From NCBI GenBank assembly GCA_023014485.1, contig JAJOZX010000086.1, forward strand, positions 1,993,501 to 2,057,500: a stretch of 64,000 nucleotides of DNA, in the 5' to 3' direction. The position numbers and the translations under genes were made by a program. This document shows, piece after piece, positions 42,926 to 53,115 of the stretch. This stretch comes from Bathynomus jamesi (taxonomy: Eukaryota > Arthropoda > Malacostraca > Isopoda > Cirolanidae). Under the pieces are notes generated by a model, which saw only the letters and a list, made by a program, of their open reading frames with translations, did not search any database and was not told the origin of the DNA. Positions within the stretch are counted from its first letter, which is position 1, and the number at the start of each line of letters is the position of its first letter.

Positions 42926-44208
42926 ATGACGCGTTTCATCCATCCGTGTAGTTCACAATGCTGTAAATCGGAACTGTCCCTCTTTGATATGCCCCCGACT
43001 CAGGTCTCTATTAAACACGGTGACTTTATTACAATTAACCCATTAAACACAATTATTTCGCCGAGTGCCCCTATAGAATTCGTGATACCCAGCTCAGACT
43101 CTTACTTTTTTGACCCGAGCTGCATGCACATGTACGCTAAACTGCGTATAGCCCATTCAGATGGAACGGACTGCATTGATAGTTATTCAGCATACCATGG
43201 AACCAACTTTTTACACTACATATTCAGCCAGTGTGAGGTGTATTTAAATCAGGCTAACATCTCGGCAGGGTATTATCACCTACGAGCCTATCTAGAAAAT
43301 GTCCTCAACTTTACAAAAGAAGTGAAGGACACCTTTTTAACCGCCGAGGGCTATTATCAGACTAAAGATGAAAATGGTATAAAGGAAAAATTTAAAAATT
43401 CTAAAAAAAAGTGTTTTGGACGTCTTCATACAGATTTCACATTCCAGGAGGAACTGCTTATGAATGGCATCGATCTGAAACTAAAGCTCAACCGCACGAG
43501 TCTTGAGATCTGCATAAATCTGGGGTCTGATCAAGAAGAGGGCGCGAAACCCGTTGTGATTCATATCATGGAGACGTATTTGCGTGTAAGCCGAGTGAAA
43601 TTAAGTTCACCAAAACAAATAGGAATTGAGAGACTTAATACACGCCACAGTAAAATACCCAATTAACAGGGTACAGATCAAACTATACACGGTGCCCGCC
43701 GGGTTGGCCTCGAAGCAACTAGAAAATGTGGCCCTTGGCGTCCTACCTAAAAAGATATTAATTGGAACGCAGGACCACGCCTCGACGAATGGAAAATATA
43801 AAATGAGTGCCTTTAAATTCGAGAATTTTGGCCTTAAAAATATAACTATACGTAAATGGCATCGCGTTGAGAGGGACTATGATTACGGACTACTCATCAG
43901 ACGCTGTGTTCCCGCTCTGCGCGAGAGCTTATAGTAGTCTGGCTCATAATGCAGGAGCATGTGACGAGCTTGGGTTTCGGGTAACGCAGAAAGAATTTGC
44001 CGAAAAATTTAGCATTTATTCATTCGATATTACGCCTGACTCGTCTGCTGGCGTAAATACACACTTAAGTCCACAAGAGAGTGGGAATATTTCAGTCAGG
44101 TTGGAATTTGCCAAGCCTATAGACGATCCTAGTAGTGTACTCGTGTACCTCGAATCACAAGCACTAATAGAAGTTGACCGTTTCAGAAACGTGGTCACAG
44201 ACTTTTAA
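42926..44208 (+). pseudogene. Polinton major capsid protein (double jelly-roll), frameshifted
   Basis: A frame with the N-terminal signature KSELSLFDMPPTQVSI, then INPLNTIISPSAPIEFVIP and the long first barrel, is open to 43666. Register changes near 43655 and 43900 lead to YPINRVQIKLYTVPAG, LENVALGVLPKKILIG, then RAYSSLAHNAGACDELG, FSIYSFDITPD and a C-terminal strand LVYLESQALIEVD. About 425 residues in all. 'SELDLF…PPTQ' at the start and the F-FD(I/L)TPD block near the end are typical of Polinton major capsid proteins. In the family it forms the hexon-like shell. Both frameshifts make this copy non-functional. Confidence 0.85.
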
Positions 44209-44209
44209 A

Positions 44210-44645
44210 ATGGACGCGAATACACTCCAGAGAGTAATGAAAAGTGATCGAATCACATGCTCCAAATTTATCGGCGTGTTTGCGAAGAATGAAATATTGA
44301 AATTGCCAACTACGAGAAACTGGTACGGGCTTATCGTGAACACCGACATTGTGGTGGGTGAGGGCATTCATTGGTTTGCAATCTATTTTAAAAATAGGGA
44401 AAGAATGTACTATTTTGACTCACTCGGCACTCAGCCCTGGAATGATCCTGTGGTTGTACAATTTATCGAACAGATACATGTACTTTAGAGTGTATGGAAC
44501 CCGTATCGCTTTCAAGGATATTGTAGTAACACGTGCGGCATGTACAGCCTCTCATTTCTCATGCATGTCACGTGGGAAGGGATTTATAAATTTTTTAAAT
44601 TATTCGATTTGTGCGACACTGAAATGAACGATAAAGCGGTATGCA
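44210..44645 (+). pseudogene. Adenain-type cysteine protease, frameshifted
   Basis: MDANTLQRVMKSDRITC starts at 44210. HWFAIYF (catalytic His), MYYFDSLG (Asp) and, after a register change near 44490, the Q of RFQGYCSNTCGMYSL (Gln and nucleophile Cys) give the complete H-D-Q-C set of adenovirus-type maturation proteases. The tail is VTWEGIYKFFKLFD. This enzyme would process capsid proteins. A single slip between Asp and Gln breaks it. It is the last gene of the plus-strand block; AATAAA at about 44785 could serve as its polyadenylation signal. Confidence 0.85.
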
Positions 44646-44834
44646 AAAAAAAAAAAGTTCCCATATGTTAGCACCCGCTGTATTGTGTAAAGGTATGTAT
44701 CTATATTGTGTTAAGGCCTATTTGTCGCAATTAAGACTTATTTAATGGACACTGGTTCCGCTTTGTACATGTTTTCTACCATTTAATAAACTAAATGAAA
44801 ATACAATGTGTTTTGTTCTTAACCCCAAAACTAC

Positions 44835-45239
44835 TTACATTAGTTCCTCGATGACCTGGCATTCGTTAGACCGGATGTGAGCCAATACCTCGACCTCTGT
44901 GTTCAGGTCGCTGGGTTGGCTGTGCGGAGAAGCATCCATAGCATTTATTCCCCTTTCATCAAAACGAAAAGTAGCTATAACACGATCAAGTTCCGCATCG
45001 GTCCTATAAGGAGAAGTTAACATGATCAGTTGATGCTGAATCAAATAAAGTTAAGTAAAAATAAATTAGTTTAATTAAAGAGACACAATAAGGGAAAATC
45101 CCGATTAGAACGCCTGGCAAATTGTAATCACAATTTCAAAAGTAAGCATCGGGATAATCTTAAAAGTTTTTAATATTTCTGAAATCCTACCTGTACAACT
45201 TTCTGTAAATTTTTAAATTATCAAGAAATGTACAAATAA

Positions 45240-45281
<42 letters not shown>

Positions 45282-45594
45282 AAATAACCACGAAGAAAAC
45301 ACAATATTTAATAGCAAGTGCACTAATTTACAGCTGAAAAGGAAGATTAGCTGGGTGTGCTAAGACATATCAGAGAATAATTAAAAGCGAGTACGCTAAT
45401 TTACAGCTCAAAAGTAAGATTAGTTGCGTGTGCTACGCTTCGTCTGCCTGAAATGGTCTCGAACCCGCAGACAATTCTTAATAGTTTTTTCACATTTTTA
45501 TTGTATCTCTTTTGTGTAAAGGTGTGTATACACTTCCGCTTAAATCACAAACTAATTTTCAAAACATTTATTACGGCATTTATCAGTTAATCCA

Positions 45595-45650
<56 letters not shown>

Positions 45651-46010
45651 AAATAACCGCAAAGGAGACAGAGAATGAGACAATAATTAAGAGAGATACA
45701 ATAAGGGAAAACCCCGATTAGGACGCCTGACAAATTGTAATCACAAAGCAGATATCCTTTCACTTCGCTTTATCACGAATTTTAAAAATTATAATACATG
45801 CAATGAATGAACCAGAGTACATAATCACAAATTAACTACTTACATCTCTGCGAATTCGCTAGCGGGAAAATCGTTCTCGCTGCCACAAATTTCTCTAACA
45901 ACCTGCGTTGAGAGTTCATTCTGGTCAACAGCGTTGAAAAGGTGAAGCGCAGCCGCTGGGTAGAAATCTTCATCTTCAAACAATTCGGGAGAGTTGTATA
46001 ACTGACTCAT
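44835..46010 (-). CDS. Two-exon acidic gene near the right end of Polinton A, unrecognised
   Basis: Exon 1 (46010-45844) starts MSQLYNSPELFEDED and ends in a consensus donor, GAT|GTAAGTAG. Exon 2 (45003-44835) begins after TTCTCCTTATAG and continues the same register with DAELDRVIATFRFDERG, ending IEELM then TAA. Joining keeps the frame and gives about 112 residues, acidic throughout with no recognised domain. The end of exon 2 (CTAAT|GTAAGTAG) copies the donor of exon 1, so more exons are possible. TATAAAAG lies 66 bases upstream of the start and CCAAT a further 46 bases back. The intron contains two (TA)n tracts and direct repeats. Neither part was seen in Polinton B, which lacks this region. 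A host-like regulatory protein or a captured gene are both open. Confidence 0.5.
45066..45745. repeat. Direct repeats and (TA)n in the intron
   Basis: AGAGAYACAATAAGGGAAAA followed by CCCGATTAGRACGCCTG recurs at 45080 and 45690. GCCGAAATAACC follows both TA tracts (45246-45277 and 45597-45646). An 80-bp near-tandem unit with GCTAATTTACAGCT repeats at 45320 and 45395. Confidence 0.65.
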
Positions 46011-46075
46011 GGTTGATATTTCAAAAGCATAACCGAGAAAACTACTGAAATGAGGTCCTGAGATGAAAGTGACCC

Positions 46076-46133
46076 CTTTTATAAACGGGATCGTGATCAA
46101 CCTACAACACACGAAACGCGAGCTTCCTATTGG
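46076..46133 (-). promoter_or_regulatory. TATA box and CCAAT box of the spliced gene
   Basis: On the minus strand, CCAAT at 46133-46129 and TATAAAAG at 46083-46076 are correctly spaced upstream of the ATG at 46010. TCATTTCAGTAG about 35 bases downstream of the TATA box could hold the initiation site. The ATG context is ATCAACCATGA. Confidence 0.5.
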
Positions 46134-46300
46134 CTATCAGTGAATTTTGGGCGGGAATTGACGCGTAGGCCCACATAGCAACCAAACATAGGTTATGGGC
46201 TCCGCCCACAGAGCTGTGATTGGCTGCCCCGTGAAATCTGGGGCGTGTCAGATATTCCCATTCGTAGAGAGAGAGAAACGCGCTGTTTTTTTATCTTGTA
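46134..46300. other. Unassigned DNA
   Basis: Contains GCTCCGCCCAC (46199), similar to GCTCCGCCCACTGTAAG at 60550 upstream of gene T1; a GC-box-like element is possible. Confidence 0.35.
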
Positions 46301-46701
46301 TTCGGCCCGGAGAGAGAGAGAGCGAGAGAGAGAGAAAGCGCGAGAGAGGACGCGAGAGAGCGCGAGAAAGAGGGAGACGAGGAACTTGACGAGGATGGTT
46401 TGTGAATTTATTCATGGTACCCTATCTAAAATAGGATCGGAAAAAATTTATTGTCTCTGAAATATAAAACGCCTCAAACTGGAAGGTAATTATCCATGAA
46501 GGAGAAAAATCATCAGTGCACGAAGCTCGCTCTCCCATCTGTAAAAGTTTATTGTATCCCTGAATTCGCAAACGATAAAATAAATAAATAAATTTAAAAA
46601 AATAAGAGATGTGTGATGGATGGGGATCATTAAATGCCAAATTTTATTTCGATATCATAAACTTCTGCTCCAAACACAATTTTCAGAACGGTGTTTAGGT
46701 A

Positions 46702-46774
<73 letters not shown>

Positions 46775-46943
46775 TACATGTATAGGATCACCTTTGCTTT
46801 CGATGGCTTCGGCCCGAATTGTTCATTCTGGCGAATGTAAAACTTTTCACACAGCCATAGACTTACTTTTTAACGCGGTATATATAAGAGTGAGAGAGAG
46901 AGAGCGAAAGTGAGAGGAAGCAAGAGAGAGAGAGAGAGGGGTG

Positions 46944-46978
<35 letters not shown>

Positions 46979-47130
46979 GGAGTGAGAGCAAGAGGGAGAG
47001 CAAGAGGGAGAGAGGGAGAGAGAGCGAGAGCGAGAGGAAGAGAGGGTGAGAGAGCGAGAGCGAGAGGGAGATAGAGAGAAAGATGGCGAGAGGGAGAGAG
47101 GGAGAGGGAGAGCGAGAGGGAGAGAGAGAT
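46301..47130. repeat. (GA)n-rich and (TA)n region
   Basis: Dense GA repeats at 46309-46380, 46742-46770 and 46886-47130, plus TA at 46706-46738. Frames on either strand are Arg-Glu or Ser-Leu repeats and are not genes. Confidence 0.9.
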
Positions 47131-47215
47131 CCCTGCTAGGGCATCCTGGTTACCCATTTATCTACCAACCGTGGAAGGACGCACCGCCACCGGGTCTCGA
47201 ACCCGGCGCATATAA
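47131..47215 (-). mobile_element. SINE fragment
   Basis: On the minus strand, GGGTTCGAGACCCGGTGGCG (B box), TCCTTCCAC and GTTGGTAGATAAATGGGTAA match, in order, the first module and linker of the SINE at 9105-9200. Confidence 0.65.
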
Positions 47216-47269
47216 TCGTGTGTGCGTAATATTTTATGGGCGTATAGACGGGTGTGTACGTGCCAAAAC

Positions 47270-47624
47270 GATGTATACACTGTGCCAACTGGCTGATAAT
47301 GCCTGAAGCCACTGGCTGATTAAGCCAACTGGCTGATAATGCCTGAAGCCACTGGCTGATTAAGCCAACTGGCTGATTAGGGGCCTATAAGGCTAATGTT
47401 TTAATATGCGCTTGGCTCCTGTCAAGCGAACACCTCTCTTTCTCTCTCCTTCTCTCTCTTTCTCTTGGGGGATAACTCCTCCAAGTTGCATAACCTCCGC
47501 TTAGGGGGGTGCAACAAAGGGGGTGCCTTGCAACGGGGGGCACTGGTACTGGTGCTGGCACTTTTGCAACATTGATCAACATTTGCAATTGCATTGCACT
47601 ATCTCCTTTTGCAACCTTGCTACT
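47270..47624 (-). repeat. Polinton A right terminal repeat
   Basis: Inverted match of the left end, including CTGTCAAGCGAACACCTCTC and TCCTTTTGCAACC. Two tandem copies of a 40-bp unit (GCCAACTGGCTGATAATGCC onward, 47284-47363) lie on its inner side. Confidence 0.85.
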
Positions 47625-48265
47625 CACGATAACCCAAAAATATATACAATGGGACAGAAAAACAAAAAGAGTAACACAAGATTAACAAGAGTTAATTAGA
47701 GGCAAAAGGTATTTTAACAAGATATTGTCAATTTCATATATTCCCGTACTATTATTGAAATTATTTTTAAAATGGATAAATGCACATTCTAGAATATTTC
47801 TTTCGATTATATCTGTGTTTTATTTGAGGAGAGCTTTAAAACTATCCCACTTAATACTATGATTACATCTATACATATGGTTAAACAATACATTAGAATT
47901 ATCTGCTGTTTCGCACTCATATTTATGCTGTTTTACCCTAATATCTTACGTTTTACCCGTTTCGCCTATAGATACTAAGTCACATTGTGTACATCCGATC
48001 GAATACACACAACCAACCAGATTATCCGGGCTATTCTTTATTAAGCGTGATTTTACAGTATTATTATACTTAAAGACTACATTGATACCAATTGCTTTTA
48101 GTAAAGTCGAAGATATTGAAAATTAACATGGTAAGGTAGGCTAAGGATATTTTAACGCTCAAATTCCTTTACAGTTACACTATTATAATACCTATTCTTG
48201 GCTTTCCTGAGGCAGTTATCTAAAAATGAAATAGGGTAACATAATTTAGTACCAATATTTATGGT
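47625..48265 (-). mobile_element. Penelope-like element, segment between the two Polintons
   Basis: On the minus strand from 48265: GTKLCYPISFLDNCLRKA and NRYYNS (linker after the reverse transcriptase). Then, near 48060-47940, the GIY-YIG domain VGCVYSIGCTQCDLVSIGET with GKT and a stop, and VKQHKYECETADNSNVLF. It continues the frame of the segment at 63734-64000 and precedes the UTR at 31105-31202. Polinton B lies in its reverse transcriptase part and Polinton A just beyond its 3' coding end. Confidence 0.75.
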
Positions 48266-49289
48266 AGTAGGATGGGCGTAAAATGGGAGAGTGCAGGAAT
48301 GTTGCAATGTTATATTGATCAATGTTGCAAAATGTTGGAAAGGCGTTAGGCAATGAAGGGGGAAGGGGTTGTGCAATGAAGGGGGAGGGGAGGTTATGCA
48401 ATGAAGGGGGAAGGGGTGTGAAACGTAGGGGGAGGGATTTATGCAAAGGGGGGATGTTGCAAGAGCAACAAGGGGTTATGCAACTTGGAGGCGGAGTTAT
48501 CCCCCAACAGAAAGAGAGGAGGAGAGAGAGGAAGAGAGGTGTTCGCCTGGCAGGAGCCAAGCGCATATTAAGACTTCATCTGAGCGCCCGCAGTCTTATT
48601 AGGCGTAAAGCCACCAGTTGGCTTAATCCGCCAGCTGGCTTAGAAGGCGTAAATGGCTTGTACAGGTTGAGTTGCCAGATTGCGCTATTTATTTAATTAA
48701 AGCATATATTATTGACAGTTGGCTTAGAATTCCGTCTGTCGGTTTAGAAGACGTAACCAGCCATTTGGTATAATTAAATAATAATATCGTTTACAACGAA
48801 AACAATTAAATAAAACACCATTACATCATTCTGTTTCTTTAGACGAATTATTGTTTCCAGAAATACATAGAAAATATACAATCAAACGTTGGAATGATAA
48901 AAAAATGAAATAAAAAATAATAGTATAAGAAATATGAACGAGGAATATGTATATAATAAAAAAATAAAAAATATAACCATCAATATAACAGTACAAAAGA
49001 AATATATATACACAATTATGTTAAATAATTAAATATATTGAAAATAAATACATACACTTTACCTTCTGCTGCACAAAATAAAAAAATAAAAAATAAGAAA
49101 TACAAAACGATGGAGGATAACCATCAATATAGTAGTACAGGAGAAAAAAAATATATACACAGAAAATTATGTTAAATAATTAAATATATTGAAAATTCAT
49201 CAAAATACATTCACTTTGTTCTACTGCGCAAAACACTAAACTCACGCAATCGAGTCTACATTCACATCATTATTGCTTTGCACTAAGCA

Positions 49290-49571
49290 TTAAACGCGGC
49301 TTAATATTATTTCACCGCACAAGTTATAGGGAAACCTATACTCTATATAAATGGCCTTCATATCGTTCAGTACTACTTTTGTGCCCACTTTATATTCGGT
49401 TGGCAAGTTATCTTTAAATACCTCTAGAATACAATCAAAAGTACGCACAAAGAGGTCATCGTTAGCCACAACATCATTATTAAATACAAGTTTATAAACA
49501 CTCCTTTCCAATCGATGGTTTATTCTTACCGATCCGAACTTTTCAATCGTGAACTCTTCTTCACACTGCAT
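49290..49571 (-). CDS. Polinton gene T3, left copy, unrecognised
   Basis: 93 residues, open, starting MQCEEEFTIEKFGSVRIN, with conserved RLERSVYKLVFN, FDCILEVFKDN and KAIYIEYRFPYNLCGEI. It overlaps the end of T2 by about 10 bases, as in the right copy (62479-62769). No membrane or known nucleic-acid-binding motif. The 12 differences from the right copy are scattered, with no stop in either, so it may have been under selection until recently. Function unknown. Confidence 0.6.
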   Translation of the reverse strand: MQCEEEFTIEKFGSVRINHRLERSVYKLVFNNDVVANDDLFVRTFDCILEVFKDNLPTEYKVGTKVVLNDMKAIYIEYRFPYNLCGEIILSRV

Positions 49572-50336
49572 AGCAGCAGTTGAAATAATCTTCTAAGTCG
49601 TTACGACAGCTGCTCATTATATAAAGAAATAGTTCTTCAGGGTGAACGGTGTAGGTGAGCTTAGCCCTGTACCGTTCAAATGCTTTCTACCAAAGTTCAT
49701 GATATTTCAAAGAGTCTAAACCTTTTAAATAAGCATCCCGCTCTAGACCATTCTCGCCTTGTTCAGTCCTACACTCGGTAAACCCATCGAGCAGAGCGGT
49801 GCATGCGTATTCAAGAACCATATCAAAATAAAGCATATCCGTAACACGCGCATCTAATATAGGCTTCAGCTTGCGGAATCCGACGATTTCAAACATTCTG
49901 TCGAGGATGAAACTGTTTCGCATAGGGACAAGAGCGTTATTATCAGAAACATTCTTCCACATCAGCCGTATATCAATGCATGGCCGATCGTTATTTATGC
50001 ACAACGTAAAAACAACGGCATATATGGGGTGACACTAATCTGCTCTCTTCTTGTACCTACACCTGCAGGAATTTTATAACGATCCTCACTCCACTTCTCA
50101 ACTACCACGAAGATTCTATTCATCTCTTCAACACTTAAATAAACAACACTCCGTTTGTTTGTTTGTCTACAAGTCGTTTCCAGTACATAGGTAATGGCAC
50201 CGGTTTTACGCCTGAACACGCGCAACGACTTCGTCACGGACACATCGTACACGGCGTTGAGAATGCTGCTCAAAGGAAGTTCCATCGTATTCGCACGTCC
50301 AGACGGTTCAAGCTCTGAGATGACGATGAGCCACAT
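49572..50336 (-). pseudogene. Polinton gene T2, left copy, frameshifted
   Basis: Starts MWLIVISELEPSGRANTMEL at 50336 and is open to 49995, with FRRKTGAITYVLETTCRQTN and SVVYLSVEEMNRIF. It shifts register at about 50005 and continues LCINNDRPCIDIRLMWKNV, RMFEIVGFRKLKPILDARV and MVLEYACTALLDGF. The C-terminal LFLYIMSRCRNDLE follows near 49600. About 250 residues in all. No recognised family; the copy at 61718 is more complete. Confidence 0.55.
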
Positions 50337-50620
50337 GCAACCGATCGGTTCGACGGGCGGAGTGTCACACCATGAGCTAATGAAACGTGTCCAGCGCTGT
50401 TCGAATACTTGTATCCCACTATATTGGGTAGGTGTTTAGAGAAATTTTCCGATACATAAAGCAACATCGGTTTTAATGTTTTATTACACCCACTTCCCAG
50501 AATACGCACCAGACATTTTTGCACATGGGGATTTTCACGAACTAAACACATTTTATTCACACTCCGGCGCAGTATTTGAGAGAAACATATGACCATATTT
50601 TTCCTTTTTGCTTAGCATGC
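50337..50620 (-). pseudogene. Left copy of the T1-T2 junction frame
   Basis: The minus strand reads CFSQILRRSVNKMCLVREN, CLVRILGSG and ILLYVSENFSKHLPNI-like residues, matching 61456-61660 on the plus strand. This stretch lies between T1 and T2 in the right arm. It looks like the C-terminus of T1 (MFLSNSA-like) followed by another short frame. Confidence 0.5.
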
Positions 50621-51394
50621 GCGGTAAAAGCCTCCTGCGATTTTTCCCCATTCAAATCTTCAACGTAATACATCATTATCTCACCTTTAGGTCTCATAGC
50701 GCTAACTTTAAAAATCTCACGTGTCCATCCTTGCTCAAATCCCTTCGCGAATTTATTTCCCGAACGCGACAGCCTTACATATTCATTGATTTTGAAACGC
50801 GCAGAGTGTGGTAGTGGTGGTGTTCCATCTCTTCTCACCTCTGGGCGCGTACCTCTTTCTAAAACCTCGTTAGGTGTTGTCCCAATTGTGCGATGGTTTG
50901 AGCGGTTGTAGGATGAGGCCAATGATTCCAGAATGTCTAGAAATCTGTATGTGTTTTTATGTGTAAAATAGCGGTGCATGCGTTCCTTTATGGTACGTTG
51001 AACTCTTTCAGCTAAAGAAGCCTTATTTATAGAATTGGTAGTGTAATAGCTGATATTAAACTCTCTCAACATGTTCTGAAAAGCACGGCCTATAAATTCT
51101 TTCCCCATATCCGTACAATGTAGCGGTAACCATCGTTATACACAGAATATCTTTGCATATCTGTTAAATCTGCTTGCCAAATAGAGTCAATCGAAGCAGC
51201 TGTTGTCTTGGCTGTTTTAAACCTTTTTCTCACAGGCTTATGAAGTATATAGGCGTCCTGCTCCCGCAAAAATCTCTCAGCATCTTTTTTAGCTACTCCG
51301 TAAACACTTCTGTACAGTCTATCTACGGTTCTACGCCTCCGTAGGAGGCTCGGTTAGAAATGTCATAATAACGTTTTCTTAATATGTTAGCCAT
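50621..51394 (-). pseudogene. Integrase, truncated and deleted (Polinton B)
   Basis: Starts at 51394 (MANILRKRYYDISN). The first Asp segment survives as a frameshifted WQADLTDMQ. A deletion at about 51124 joins YNDGYRYI directly to VRIWGKEFIGRAF, removing the strand and helix between the first and second Asp. The remainder (KASLAERVQRTIKE, FKINEYVRLSRSG, WTREIFKVSAM) is open from 51108. It ends at the duplication junction, GGFYR then foreign sequence, so the chromodomain is absent. Confidence 0.85.
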
Positions 51395-52135
51395 TTGCGT
51401 ATTTTAGAGGCACGTGGGTAGGGTTGACCGTTATTTAACTTCCTCCTCCTTTTCAGAGGTGTTACTGCCCGGGGTGATGGCGTTTTCATTTGTGTCACGT
51501 GCGACGCATGTCCCAAGTCTTTTAACCTGTTCAGATTTCCTATCATTGTTTTGGGGACATTTATTTGTTGTAGTCTTGCTTTAATATGCTTCCATCATGA
51601 TGGTGAGGGCCTATCCCACTTTCTCACCAGATCATGGACGATGTCTACGATATCCGATCCCTGTACCTTTGCTCCTTCCACAATGATCTTACCTGTATGT
51701 CCATTGTATAGCGGGGTCCTCATTCAATAGATTATAAAGACTTAAACCTTTATTCCTCAATGTATGTGGGAGGGTGCTTTTTAATACATGCTCGCTATGT
51801 TTTGTGGCCGCCGACCCATTAATCTTTGGTTGGTCAGCTCTATCGTCGGACACAGGTCCTATGTCACCATGTCCATCGTTCCCAGTGCTGTGCCTAATAA
51901 CCACGAGAATCTTTGTCGGGTTCTTATAATTTTCGTACTCGTGAAGAAATTTCTGCAGAGCTTCTTGGGATAAGATTCTTTTTTCATCAGGTGTTTTTTC
52001 ACTGTTTAATAAGGCTAGCAATTCGCTTTCCATTCTTTTAAGCCTGCTTTAACGGGGATCTACATCCGTGTCTGGATTCTTTGAACTTTGCAGTGAAGCA
52101 TACACCTCGTGTAGAATCACTAACACTTTCTTCAT
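51387..52135 (-). pseudogene. Conserved Polinton protein upstream of integrase (Polinton B)
   Basis: Homologous to 39813-40550: MESELLALLNSEKTPDEKR, FLHEYENYKNP, LRNKGLSLYNLLNEDPAIQW, then GSDIVDIVHDLV and NVPKTMIGN in other registers. A stop (TAA near 52050) and slips near 51690 and 51600 break it. Both the upstream TAATG junction and the 8-base overlap with the integrase start are the same as in Polinton A. Confidence 0.65.
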
Positions 52136-52458
52136 TATAGTAATCTAGTCAGTAAAGGCCCAAAAAGTGAAAATAAGATGGGGAGGAATGACCCTCCTCT
52201 TTGTACAATAATTCGTTTTTCCTTCCCTACAGTTTGACTTTTACGAGCGAGTGCACGTATTATGTTCTTGTAACGGCGTAGGCAAGCCTTCTGAGGTGGT
52301 TTCATTGATACATTGCAATTTATAACATTACGACAGATTTCACATATGCATTTTAAAAAGTCGGAGTCGATATTTTTATCAAACATCTGCTGCATTGCCC
52401 GGGGCAGTCGATGATAGATTTTTATTAACTCATGGTATTTCTTTAGCCTCTTTGTCAT
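52135..52458 (-). CDS. Small basic Polinton protein (Polinton B)
   Basis: 107 residues from MTKRLKKYHELIKIYHRL, intact. Against the copy at 39511-39813 it has extra residues (RGGSF) before the conserved hydrophobic tail LPILFSLFGPLLTRLL, suggesting the other copy has lost them. Strongly basic in the middle (RLRRYKNIIRALARKS). Its start overlaps the ATPase stop as ATGA. Function unknown. Confidence 0.65.
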   Translation of the reverse strand: MTKRLKKYHELIKIYHRLPRAMQQMFDKNIDSDFLKCICEICRNVINCNVSMKPPQKACLRRYKNIIRALARKSQTVGKEKRIIVQRGGSFLPILFSLFGPLLTRLL

Positions 52459-53045
52459 TCTGGAATATACACCGTTTCAGGCTCGTTTGGAAATATATTC
52501 GTTCTTAGGAGCACTCAAAATGTGTTTCGCGGATGAAGGTCGCAAAGCAAACGCAAAGCAAATATCCGTAACACGGGCTTGTAGCTTCTTTATAAACTTC
52601 CAAAAACTCCTTACACTGATTCGGGAACATTTGATTGACTAATAATCCAATTTGTGATACATCTCTACGTTGTACGAATAAGACTAGATATTTTGTTTTT
52701 AACGACACATCGCGCATTTATCTATTTTTGAAAAATAGATTCTGATTGATGAAGAACACGTTTATGTTAAGATGGTGGGAGAATACTGTAAATGTCTCGG
52801 CAAACGTTTTATCCATCTCCAACATGAGATCGTCAATTACAATGACTGTATGTTCATTTCCCTTTCACGAATTAACGTCATATACACCTTTGTGGAACAA
52901 AATATCATCTTGGTACTCGTTGTACACTGATTGATACATCGAATAGCACCATATAACTGTATACACAAATTTTTAGAACATCTCTCCCTTTTCTCTAATG
53001 ATTTTAAGCATAAACACAGTTTTACCACATCCTGTGGGTCATTTA
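52455..53045 (-). pseudogene. Polinton packaging-type ATPase (Polinton B)
   Basis: Walker A PTGCGKTVFM is intact (about 53010-53040) but in a register separate from what follows. Walker B lies in IVIDDLMLEM-like sequence near 52820. A slip near 52740 and a disturbed patch near 52680 precede DVSQIGLLVNQMFPNQCKE and PETVYIPE at the end. The N-terminal residues before Walker A are missing: AAATGACCCAC runs straight into AGGATGTGG, which in Polinton A is separated by about 80 bases. Confidence 0.8.
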
Positions 53046-53115
53046 CAAAATATAATAAATATTTAAATGATGACCTTTATATTGTAGTCTTGCTTTTCGC
53101 TTCTCCCACAGAACC

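Larger units (their letters stand above)
31203..47624. mobile_element. Polinton/Maverick A
   Basis: 16.4 kb, starting AGTAGTATGGGCGCAAAAGG and ending with the inverted CTCCTTTTGC-AACCTTGCTACT. The flanks CACGAA (31197-31202) and CACGAT (47625-47630) are an imperfect 6-bp target duplication, the length typical of Polintons. Terminal repeats extend about 350-540 bp. It carries polB on the minus strand and ATPase, integrase, capsid and protease genes on the plus strand. A hAT element is inserted in polB. Frameshifts occur in most genes. Confidence 0.9.
48266..50620 (-). repeat. Polinton B left arm of the 2.3-kb inverted duplication
   Basis: Terminal repeat plus genes T3 and T2 in inverted order relative to 61436-63733. 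The inner junction lies at about 50620 on the plus strand: integrase sequence GGCTTTTACCGC (read on the minus strand) switches to GCTAAGCAAAAAGG, which in the right arm is at 61438. T3 in the two arms differs at 12 of 93 residues, so the duplication is not recent. 48850-49270 within it is AT-rich with tandem units and no gene. Confidence 0.85.

Noticed and set aside
15005..45650. CRISPR-like arrays
   Set aside because: The only regular repeats are dinucleotide microsatellites and a few tandem units without spacers; the genome is eukaryotic.
46245..47157. Open frames of Arg-Glu or Ser-Leu repeats on both strands
   Set aside because: They are translations of (GA)n tracts with no other content.
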